DNA of 64,000 nucleotides from a bacterium (GTDB taxonomy: Bacteria > Cyanobacteriota > Sericytochromatia > S15B-MN24 > VGJW01): positions 1-64,000 of the forward strand of contig JAJXWQ010000008.1 of the NCBI GenBank assembly GCA_021781555.1, in the 5' to 3' direction. The notes beneath the pieces are model-generated. The model saw only the letters and a program-made list of their open reading frames with translations, made no database searches and was not told the origin of the DNA. Both the position numbers and the translations under genes were made by a program. Below, in pieces: positions 56,684-64,000 of the stretch; position 1 is the first letter of the stretch; every line of letters begins with the position of its first letter.

Positions 56684-58387
56684 CTAGGCTTGCAGGTCGA
56701 GGGTCGCAGACGAAAGGGACGAACCCACCGCCGGACCGGGTGAGTCCACGGCCCCCGGCGGGGTCTCGGGATCGGCGTCCGAGGCGTGCAAATAGCCGAG
56801 CTGGGCCGAGTGCGAATCGGCCTGCTGCTGTTGTTGCGGATTGCCGCCGGCGAAGTTCATCAGCGTCGAGGGATCCTGGCCGTGGCGGTCGTCCCCCGAT
56901 ACGTTCACCTCGAGCTTGTCGATCTTGATGCCCTGGGTCTCGAACGACTGGCGGAGGTTGTCCAGCTGCTGGGATATCGCCCGACCGACTTCCGGGTGCT
57001 CGACCTTGATCACCGCGTTGACCGCGCCGTCGACCAGCTGGACGTGGAGGTGGATCGTGCCGAGCGATTCGGGGTGCAAGGTCATCGAAACGCTCTGGTT
57101 CCCGGTCGACGAGGCCTGCTGCACCTGATCGATCAGCATCTGGCGGAGGGGAACGGGCGCCGGTGCGGGAGCCTCGGGGGCGGGGCCCGCCGGCTGACGC
57201 GCCGTGGCGCCACCCAGGGCCAGGCCCTGTCCGGGAGCAGGGCCTTCGTCCTGGCTCTTCTGCCCGCTCGTCGAGACCGCATGCTTGACGACCAGATCGT
57301 TGAGCGTGAGCTCCTGGAGCTTCGGTCCGGGGGTGGTGGTCTGCGACCCGGCTTTCGTGCCGTCCATCGCCTCGACCAGGGTAGTCGACCCTTTCCCGGC
57401 GCCCGCAACCAGGGGCGGTGCCTGGCCCGGTCCGGAGCCCGGATCCGGGCGACCGGAGGGAGCATCGGGCAATCGGGAATTCGCCGGAACCTTCGGCTTC
57501 GCGGCGGTCGCGGGAGTCGCGCCGAGTTGGGGCGGAGTCGCCGTGCCCGCGGCAACCTGCGAGGGAGCCTGCGCTGACCCGTTCGTGGCGAGAGTCCGGG
57601 GATTCTGGGCTGCCTGCAGCGCCTGAGCCTGGGCGACCAGGGGGGGCAGCTGGGGTGCGGTCGCAGATACTCCTGTGTTCTTGGCAAAGGGTGTCGTGCT
57701 GGCGACGGGCGCGTTCTCGACCAGCGCTCCCGGAGCGACGATCTGAAGGGTCTGGATGCCCTTTGCCACCGCGGTCTGGGTGGTGGCCTGGGCGGCAGCC
57801 GGTTCAGCTGGAGCCGCGGGAAGCACGGGAGCCGCCCCCTGGGGCCCCGCGGCTGCCGGGCCGACGGTGGTCGCGGGGGCAGCGGCGCTGGCTCCGTTTG
57901 ACGTGGGTGCGATCGGAGGTGTCGCAACCTGGGCCAGCGCGAGCTGGGCCAAGGCATCTTGAGCGGCCGCAAGACCAGGGGCCGACAAGCTGCCCTGCGG
58001 CGGCTCGCTCGCGGTCGTGGAGTCCGAGCTGGCCTTGGCCTTTTTCGGGTCGCCCGTGGCCTTGGCATCGCCCTTGATCCTGGCACCTTGGTTTGCTCCG
58101 CTCGCCGATGCGATGCCAGCCTCGGAGCGGGTCGAATCTTCCTTGCGACCAGAGGTGCCGCTCGTCGTGCTGGCGGAGGTCTTCGTGCCATCCGGCCTCG
58201 ATGCCACCGGTTGTTCGGTCGGATTCGACCGCGTCCGGGCCTCGGCCGGGCGGCTGGAAGAAATGGCTTGCTGGACCACCGCTCCGAAGCGCCCATCTGC
58301 GGCCGCGCGGGTCGCTGCCAGGTTCGCGACGACAAGCGGCGTCTGCGCTGGCTGTGGCGCGACGGCGAGAAGTTCGGAAGCTGCCAT
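56684..58387 (-). CDS. fliK: flagellar hook-length control protein FliK
   Basis: C-terminal VSMTLHPESLGTIHLHVQLVDGAVNAVIKVEHPEVGRAISQQLDNLRQSFETQGIKIDKLEVNV; ATG 58387 within ORF 56684..58570. Confidence 0.9.
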   Translation of the reverse strand: MAASELLAVAPQPAQTPLVVANLAATRAAADGRFGAVVQQAISSSRPAEARTRSNPTEQPVASRPDGTKTSASTTSGTSGRKEDSTRSEAGIASASGANQGARIKGDAKATGDPKKAKASSDSTTASEPPQGSLSAPGLAAAQDALAQLALAQVATPPIAPTSNGASAAAPATTVGPAAAGPQGAAPVLPAAPAEPAAAQATTQTAVAKGIQTLQIVAPGALVENAPVASTTPFAKNTGVSATAPQLPPLVAQAQALQAAQNPRTLATNGSAQAPSQVAAGTATPPQLGATPATAAKPKVPANSRLPDAPSGRPDPGSGPGQAPPLVAGAGKGSTTLVEAMDGTKAGSQTTTPGPKLQELTLNDLVVKHAVSTSGQKSQDEGPAPGQGLALGGATARQPAGPAPEAPAPAPVPLRQMLIDQVQQASSTGNQSVSMTLHPESLGTIHLHVQLVDGAVNAVIKVEHPEVGRAISQQLDNLRQSFETQGIKIDKLEVNVSGDDRHGQDPSTLMNFAGGNPQQQQQADSHSAQLGYLHASDADPETPPGAVDSPGPAVGSSLSSATLDLQA

Positions 58388-58573
58388 GGTCCTCCCCGGC
58401 GCTCTCCCCTGATACCGATCGGCCGGCCTGAGGGGTCGACCTCCGGTCGTCGCAGATGCGCCCATGTAAGAAATCGGCAAGCCAGCCGCATTCTTCAGGG
58501 GAACGTGGGTTCTCCGATCGCCCTTCTTCGCCTGGGGCGGGCCAGCGGCCCGCAACAAAGCGGCAGGCACTTG

Positions 58574-58601
58574 TTGACAGCTCCGAGCCCTAGCCTAAGC
58601 T
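58574..58601 (+). promoter_or_regulatory. putative promoter of the Gly/His-rich lipoprotein gene
   Basis: TTGACA (58574-58579), 16-bp spacer, TAAGCT (58596-58601); AAGGAGGGGAGCT-ATG follows. Confidence 0.4.
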
Positions 58602-58630
58602 CCAGCGCAGGGGTGAGAAGGAGGGGAGCT

Positions 58631-59650
58631 ATGATTCCTCGTAGGGCCCTTGGAATGGCTGCCACGCTGGCCGTGGCCGCGCTGGTAGGGTGCGGGACCG
58701 GCGCGCCGGTCACGGGCCGCGCGAACATCCAGGCAGTCCCGGAGGCGAGCCAATCCGGCATCTTCGTGCATGTCGCGAGTGTCCAGGATCTCCTTTCCCG
58801 CACCGACCTGGGCCCCCTGCCAGACAACGAGCTTCCGACCACCGACCACCTGAAAACGCTTTTGCCGGCGCAGCTGACGCCCGAGCAGGCGTCTCACTTG
58901 CTCCTGCAGATTCCGGCGTCGCTCGTCCACTTGCCCGGTGGCAACGGCTCGACCATGACCTCGTCCCTGCACCCTAGCCGCTTTGGCGGCGGCATGGGCG
59001 GTATGGGAGGTGGCCGCGGCTTCGGTGGCGGTTTCGGCGGCATGGCCGGCGGCCGTGGCTTCGGCGGCAGGGTCGGTGGCTTCGGCCACGGCGGGCTCGG
59101 GGGCTGGGGCCACGGCGGGCTCGGTGGCATCGGCCACGGTTACGGTCATGGCTGGGGCCACGGATACGGTCATGGCTGGGGCCACGGATATGGCTGGCGC
59201 GGCTGGGGACCTTATTCCTATGGCGGGCCGGGCGCCTTCCCCTTCGGCTGGCAGGACTACGGGTCCTACGGCGAGTCTGGACTCTACCCGTTTGATGCAG
59301 CCCTCTGGGGAGGCTTCTATCCATTCGGGATCTTTGGGGCAGGCTATCCCTACCAAGGCGGCCTCTTCCCGTTCGGCTTCTACCCGTTCATGTACAACCA
59401 GGCCCTGCTCCTGGCACCCTATGCCCTGGCCTCCGGCGCATACTCGCCGTTCTATCCTCCGTTCTATGCCGGCCCGGCGGGTCTTTACCCGTATGGCGGC
59501 GTGGCGCAGCCTCCGCTAGGGGGAGCTCCGCTGCCTCCGTTCGGCGGATCGGTGTTGCCGCCAGCCGGTGCTCCGCCGATCCCACCTGATGGGTCCCCCC
59601 TGGAGATGCCCCCGCAACCTTTGGCTCAGATGCCCCCGCAACCTTACTAG
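58631..59650 (+). CDS. Gly/His- and aromatic/Pro-rich low-complexity lipoprotein
   Basis: MIPRRALGMAATLAVAALVGCGTG lipobox; GHGYGHGWGHGYGHGWGHGYGW; FYPFGIFGAGYPYQGGLFPFGFYPFMY. In frame with ORF 57959..59650. Confidence 0.8.
   Translation: MIPRRALGMAATLAVAALVGCGTGAPVTGRANIQAVPEASQSGIFVHVASVQDLLSRTDLGPLPDNELPTTDHLKTLLPAQLTPEQASHLLLQIPASLVHLPGGNGSTMTSSLHPSRFGGGMGGMGGGRGFGGGFGGMAGGRGFGGRVGGFGHGGLGGWGHGGLGGIGHGYGHGWGHGYGHGWGHGYGWRGWGPYSYGGPGAFPFGWQDYGSYGESGLYPFDAALWGGFYPFGIFGAGYPYQGGLFPFGFYPFMYNQALLLAPYALASGAYSPFYPPFYAGPAGLYPYGGVAQPPLGGAPLPPFGGSVLPPAGAPPIPPDGSPLEMPPQPLAQMPPQPY
59141..59188 (+). repeat. 24-bp perfect tandem duplication (coding, YGHGWGHG)
   Basis: tacggtcatggctggggccacgga x2. Confidence 0.95.
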
Positions 59651-59653
59651 ACC

Positions 59654-59957
59654 TTTTGCAGTTTGAACGGGGCCCTCTGCGCGGTCGCTGCGCTGCGCAA
59701 CCGGGCCCCGTTTGACTCCTCGGGCCCGATCCATCCAAACCGGGAGCACTCTAGAGGTTTTGCAGTTTGAACGGGGCCCTCTGCGCGGTCGCTGCGCTGC
59801 GCAACCGGGCCCCGTTTGACTCCTCGGGCTCGATCCATCCAACCCGGGAGCACTCTAGAGGTTTTGCAGTTTGAACGGGGCCCTCTGCGCGGTCGCTGCG
59901 CTGCGCAACCGGGCCCCGTTTGACTCCTCGGGCTCGATCCATCCAAACCGGGAGCAC
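59654..59957 (-). repeat. three tandem copies (VI-VIII) of the palindromic element, period 104 bp
   Basis: ttttgcagtttgaacggggccctctgcgcggtcgctgcgctgcgcaaccgggccccgtttgactcctcgggctcgatccatccaaaccgggagcactctaga starting at 59654, 59758 and 59862; nearly identical. Confidence 0.98.
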
Positions 59958-60011
59958 CTTGGCGTCCGAAGGGCTCGGGCCCGGTACCGAAGCGAGGGAC
60001 GGCTGGCGGCG

Positions 60012-60473
60012 TCAGGTCTCGGGCCGTGCAGGCCGAGCGAAGGCCTGTGTCGCCAGCTCGTCCATCAGGTGGGCCTCGGCGTTGTCGATCTCGATTTGCC
60101 AGGCCTTGAACTGCTTGTCCTTGAGCCGGGAGAGCGCTTCGCGGTCCTGCCTGGCCTGGACCAGGGCGCGTCGCGCCCGCTCCTCCTCGTGCAGGGCCTT
60201 GGCCACGGTCTTCTGGGCATGTTCGCGCTGGACCTCGAGGCCATGGCGAAAATTCACGAAGGCGGCCAGATCCGGCGCGGCAAACCCGCCTTGGGCCAGC
60301 AACGCCGCCTGATCGGCCAGCGATCGCTCGGTCCGCTCATCGATCGCACGAACCGCGGCCTCGGCCTCCAGCCGCGCCTGCACGGCCCGAGCGAGCCCCC
60401 CCGCTCGCTCGTCCTCGATCCTCTGGCGGTGGTGCAAGAGGGTCTCGAGCCCGAATCGGAATCGCTTGGGCAT
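60012..60473 (-). CDS. fliJ: flagellar protein FliJ
   Basis: MPKRFRFGLETLLHHRQRIEDERAGGLARA..., coiled coil, directly 3' of fliI. Confidence 0.85.
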   Translation of the reverse strand: MPKRFRFGLETLLHHRQRIEDERAGGLARAVQARLEAEAAVRAIDERTERSLADQAALLAQGGFAAPDLAAFVNFRHGLEVQREHAQKTVAKALHEEERARRALVQARQDREALSRLKDKQFKAWQIEIDNAEAHLMDELATQAFARPARPET

Positions 60474-61829
60474 CTACGAGGCCTGAGCTCCGAGCTGCGT
60501 CAGCGCGGCCAGCGTTCCGCCGAACTCTGCCGAATCTTTCATCGGCTGGCGCAAGAAGGCATCGGTCGCCGCCTTGAGCTGTATGGCCCGGTCGATGGCG
60601 GGATTGGAACCCGAGGCGTAAGCACCGATGTTGATGAGGTCGCGAGCTTCCCGGTAGGTCGCCAGCAGCTCGCGGAAGCGGCCCGCGGCGCGCTGGTGAT
60701 CGGCGCTGGTGATCTGCGGCATGACTCGAGAGAGGCTGGAAAGCACGTCGATCGCCGGAAAGTGGTTCATCGCGGCGAGCTCTCGAGACAGGATGACGTG
60801 CCCGTCGAGGATTCCCCGGACGGCGTCGCTGATGGGCTCGTTGAAGTCGTCGGCGTCGACCAGTACCGTGTAGATCCCGGTGATCGATCCCTGCTCGCCC
60901 ATCCCGGCGCGTTCGAGCAGGCGCGGCAAGAGAGCGAAGACACTGGGGGTATAACCCTTGGTCGCGGGCGGCTCGCCGATGGCCAGCCCCACCTCGCGCT
61001 GCGCCATCGCAAATCGCGTGACCGAATCCATCATCAAGATCACCTCGGCCCCCCGATCGCGGAAGGATTCGGCGATCGCGGTCGCGACGAAGGCCCCTTT
61101 CAGGCGAACCAGCGCAGGGGCGTCGCTGGTTGCGACCACGACCACGCTCCGGGCGAGGCCCTCGGGGCCCAGGTCCGACTCGATGAACTCGCGCACCTCG
61201 CGGCCCCGTTCCCCGATCAGGGCGATGACGTTGAGATCGGCTCGAGAGTAGCGGGCGATCATGCCGAGCAGCGTGCTCTTACCCACGCCGGATCCGGCAA
61301 AGATGCCGAACCGCTGGCCCATGCCCACGGTCAGCAAGCCATCGAGCGTTCGCACGCCCGTCGCCAGCGGCCGGTCGATGCGGCGGCGCAGCAGCGGATT
61401 GGGGGGAGGGCGATCGATCGGAGCCTTCTGGCGCGTTGCCACGGGACCGAGGCCGTCGATGGGGCGCCCGAGGCCATCGAGCACCCGGCCCCGCAGCTCG
61501 AGGCCGGCAGGCACCATGAAGGGGCGTCCCGTCGCGATCACTCGAGAGCCCGGCTTCAGGCCCCCCATCGGGCCCAGCGGCATCAACAGCAGGCGATCGC
61601 CGCGAAACCCGACCACTTCTGCCAGGATGGGCGGCTCGCCGTCGGGAAGAATCCGGCAGATCTCCCCCACCTTGGCTGGCGGCCCGTGGCTCTCGACAAC
61701 CAGGCCCACGACCTGAGCGACCTTGCCCTCGAAGCGCACCGGCTCCAGGGCCTCGATGCGGGCGAGGTGCGAAGCCATATCGAGGCCGGGAGCCTCCGCG
61801 AAAGAGCCCGGGGTGGCCGGGCCGTTCAT
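60474..61829 (-). CDS. fliI: flagellar export ATPase FliI
   Basis: GQRFGIFAGSGVGKSTLLGMIARYS (Walker A); LIGERGREVREFIE; MMDSVTRFAMAQREVGLAIGEPPATKGYTPSVFALLPRLLERAG. Confidence 0.96.
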   Translation of the reverse strand: MNGPATPGSFAEAPGLDMASHLARIEALEPVRFEGKVAQVVGLVVESHGPPAKVGEICRILPDGEPPILAEVVGFRGDRLLLMPLGPMGGLKPGSRVIATGRPFMVPAGLELRGRVLDGLGRPIDGLGPVATRQKAPIDRPPPNPLLRRRIDRPLATGVRTLDGLLTVGMGQRFGIFAGSGVGKSTLLGMIARYSRADLNVIALIGERGREVREFIESDLGPEGLARSVVVVATSDAPALVRLKGAFVATAIAESFRDRGAEVILMMDSVTRFAMAQREVGLAIGEPPATKGYTPSVFALLPRLLERAGMGEQGSITGIYTVLVDADDFNEPISDAVRGILDGHVILSRELAAMNHFPAIDVLSSLSRVMPQITSADHQRAAGRFRELLATYREARDLINIGAYASGSNPAIDRAIQLKAATDAFLRQPMKDSAEFGGTLAALTQLGAQAS

Positions 61830-62632
61830 CGGGGTTCCTCGAATGCGGAGAGCGCGCCGGCGATCGTCGGATCCCCGCTCGGATCCTCTTGCACGAGCTC
61901 CTGCGCTACCTCCTCGAAGAGGGTCCGGAACGTGGCATCGATGGCACACAGGGTCGTCTCGACGACGCATCCCCCCAGCCCGACGGCCGGATCGGCCACC
62001 AGCTGGTAACTGGCTTTATCCGGAAAAGGCGAGACGACGCCAGCTGCATCCAGGCGGGCATGGTCCGACGGGTTGACCCGGACCCGAACCACGGTGCCTT
62101 CCGATGCCCGAGAAAGCGTCCGGCGCAGGATCTCGGCGGGCAGATCCGGCTGCCGGACCTCGCGCTGTATGACCTTGCTGGCGGTCAGGAGGACCAGACG
62201 GAGCAGGTCCGGTTCGGCCTCGGCCAGCATCTGTTCGCGCTGGCTCACCACGCCTTCGATCTGCTGCTTGAGTGCTGCGATCAGGCCAGCCCAGCTCTCC
62301 AGCGCGGCCCTGTGGCCCTCGGCCAGGCCCTCGGCAAGCCCGGCCTCGCGACCCGTTTCGAGTGCCTCTTGCCGGAGCCGGGCGGCCTCCTGCTGAGCCT
62401 CCTCGAGGATGGCCAAGGAACGGAGGTGCGCCTCTTCGGGGGGGATGTAGCCCTCGGGATACACGGGAGCCGGGGGTTCGAGGGGAATCTTGTCCTCCGC
62501 CACCCCACCGCCTCGCACGATCATCCCGGCCTTGATGATCCTCGGGAGCTTGCGCTCGGCATCCGGCGGCCCGGGCGGCCCCACCTCGAGTCCGAGCGCC
62601 GCCAGGCGCTGAGCGAGATCGCTGGCTTCCAT
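61826..62632 (-). CDS. fliH: flagellar export protein FliH
   Basis: EEAQQEAARLRQEALETGREAGLAEGLAEGHRAALESWAGLIAAL...VRVRVNPSDHARL. Confidence 0.9.
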   Translation of the reverse strand: MEASDLAQRLAALGLEVGPPGPPDAERKLPRIIKAGMIVRGGGVAEDKIPLEPPAPVYPEGYIPPEEAHLRSLAILEEAQQEAARLRQEALETGREAGLAEGLAEGHRAALESWAGLIAALKQQIEGVVSQREQMLAEAEPDLLRLVLLTASKVIQREVRQPDLPAEILRRTLSRASEGTVVRVRVNPSDHARLDAAGVVSPFPDKASYQLVADPAVGLGGCVVETTLCAIDATFRTLFEEVAQELVQEDPSGDPTIAGALSAFEEPR

Positions 62633-62635
62633 CCG

Positions 62636-63649
62636 CTAACTGAGCAGCTCGTCTCCGCCGCCGCGGCTGACGACGATCTCGCCCCGCTCCTCGAGGGTGC
62701 GGATGGAGGCCACGATCTTCTGCTGGACCTCCTCGACGTCGCGGACGCGCACCGGCCCCATGTAGTCCAGCTCGTCCCGGATCATCTTGCCCATGCGCTC
62801 GGACATGTTCTTGAAGATCCGGCTCTTGACCTCCTCGTTGGCCCCCTTGAGGGCGAGTGCCAGCTCCTTGCTGTCGATCTCGCGCAGAACGCGCTGGATG
62901 CTGCGGTCGTCGAGGATGACGATGTCCTCGAAGACGAACATCAGCTTCTTGATCTCGTCGGCGAGATCCGGGTTGTGCTCCTCGAGGGACTCGAGGATCG
63001 TACGCTCGGTGCCCCGGTCGACGCGGTTGAGGACCTCGACCACGGCCTTGACGCCGCCCGCGTTCGTGAAGTCCTGGCTCATGACGGCCGAGAACTTGCG
63101 CTCGAGCACCTTCTCGACCTCGCGGAGCACGGCTGGATTGGTGCGGTCCATCTGCGCGATGCGAGTGGCCACGTCCGTCTGGAGGTCGCCTGGCAGGCCC
63201 GAGAGAACGACGGCGGCCTGCTGGGGCTTCATGTAGGCGAGGATGAGGGCGATCGTCTGCGGGTGCTCGGCCTGGATGAAGTTGAGGACCTGAGTGGGGT
63301 CGGCCTGGCGGATGAACTCGAAGGGCAGGGCCACCAGCGATTCCGACAAGCGCTGGAGGATCTCTTCGGCCTTGTCAGCCCCGAGCGCCCTCGCCAGCAA
63401 TGCCCGGGCGTACTGCACACCTCCGCTCGAGATGTACCGGTTGGCCTGGATCATGTGATAGAACTCTTCGAGGATCTCCTCTGTCGTCTCGTGCGACAGC
63501 TTGCCGAGGTTGGCCACCTCGAGGGTGAGTGCCTCGATGTCGTCGTTGGTGCCGAGGTGCTTGAGGATATCCCCTGAGACCTCGGGTCCCAGGGTGATGA
63601 GGAGCGCCGCGGCCTTTTGCCGGGCGGTCAGCTCTCTCGGTGAGCGCAT
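62636..63649 (-). CDS. fliG: flagellar motor switch protein FliG
   Basis: LTARQKAAALLITLGPEVSGDILKHL...MSQDFTNAGGVKAVVEVLNRVDRGTERTILESLEEHNPDLADEIKKLMFVFEDIVILDDRSIQRVLREID. Confidence 0.97.
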   Translation of the reverse strand: MRSPRELTARQKAAALLITLGPEVSGDILKHLGTNDDIEALTLEVANLGKLSHETTEEILEEFYHMIQANRYISSGGVQYARALLARALGADKAEEILQRLSESLVALPFEFIRQADPTQVLNFIQAEHPQTIALILAYMKPQQAAVVLSGLPGDLQTDVATRIAQMDRTNPAVLREVEKVLERKFSAVMSQDFTNAGGVKAVVEVLNRVDRGTERTILESLEEHNPDLADEIKKLMFVFEDIVILDDRSIQRVLREIDSKELALALKGANEEVKSRIFKNMSERMGKMIRDELDYMGPVRVRDVEEVQQKIVASIRTLEERGEIVVSRGGGDELLS

Positions 63650-63687
63650 TTCCGGATGCTACCCCTTACCGTCTTCGTTCCGCCAGC

Positions 63688-63912
63688 CTAACGCCCCGGC
63701 CTTGGCGGCGGGTCGTCGTCCGCGTGCAACCACTGCGCGAGGATGCGGGCCAGATCCTCCGGCCGGGATCGCGCCTGCCGCGCGATCTCGCGCTTGAGCT
63801 CGTCGCGGCGGCTGGAAGGGGCCTCGGGAAACTGACGTATGGTCACGCCCAGCTCCGGCGGCATGCGTGGCACCGGCATCCGCCGCCAGCGGTCGTCGTC
63901 CGGGGGCTTCAC
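63688..63912 (-). CDS. small protein with FliF-like C-terminal FliG-binding tail
   Basis: 74 aa, GTG start; ...RRDELKREIARQARSRPEDLARILAQWLHADDD resembles FliF C-termini (e.g. ...PRVVALVIRQWMNND). Confidence 0.5.
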   Translation of the reverse strand: MKPPDDDRWRRMPVPRMPPELGVTIRQFPEAPSSRRDELKREIARQARSRPEDLARILAQWLHADDDPPPRPGR

Positions 63913-64000
63913 GGCCGTTCCCCCGCAGGCTCGACGGCCTTTGCGGACCTCGTCACGACACCCTTATCCTCTCGCGGCGGCATCATTCGTCATCCATCAT

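Noticed and set aside
59516-59946. Short repetitive minus-strand ORFs (MDGSSPRSQTGPGCAAQRPRRGPRSNCK...)
   Set aside because: Translation artefacts of the palindromic repeat; likewise C-terminal ...ESNGARLRSEATAQRDPVKLQKA tails in other track ORFs.
59654-59957. CRISPR-like array (three regularly spaced repeats)
   Set aside because: The entire 104-bp unit repeats with no unique spacers, and no cas genes are present.

Overview
GC-rich bacterial chromosomal window. It has no rRNA, tRNA or CRISPR that I could support. Roughly 33.4-64.0 kb is one large flagellar/chemotaxis cluster, nearly all on the minus strand: cheW, fliA/whiG-type sigma, cheD, cheC, cheA, cheR, flhA, unknown gene, flhB, fliR, fliQ, fliP, fliO, cheY, fliY/N, fliM, fliL, motB, motA, flbD, FlhB-C paralog, FliK-like, flgE, TIGR02530, flgD, fliK, [plus-strand Gly/His/aromatic lipoprotein + triple repeat], fliJ, fliI, fliH, fliG, and a small FliF-tail-like ORF. 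The left half holds metabolic and envelope genes: M1 aminopeptidase (cut by the window edge), RidA, PLD lipoprotein, beta-helix lipoprotein, amidohydrolase, ferritin-like, RlmD, C39-like peptidase, acyl-CoA synthetase, GH38 mannosidase, M28 peptidase, PlsC, DUF2993, SLH protein, DUF192, DUF3326, and a TPR-ATP-grasp + sphingosine-1-phosphate-lyase-like pair. The most notable unexplained signal is a dispersed ~100-bp palindromic element. It has about 8 recognisable copies plus one degenerate copy and sits repeatedly at the 3' ends of genes. Its TCTAGA (or similar) end provides or abuts the stop codon, and three copies form an exact 104-bp-period tandem array. Other observations include an accessory scar at 30.6-33.4 kb (isocitrate-dehydrogenase N-terminal fragment, frameshifted IS1380-type transposase remnant), an apparent CTG start for motA, an orphan ORF resembling the FliG-binding tail of FliF, and a FliK-like/FlhB-C paralog pair. 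Family calls come from reading the translations by eye; no database search was run.
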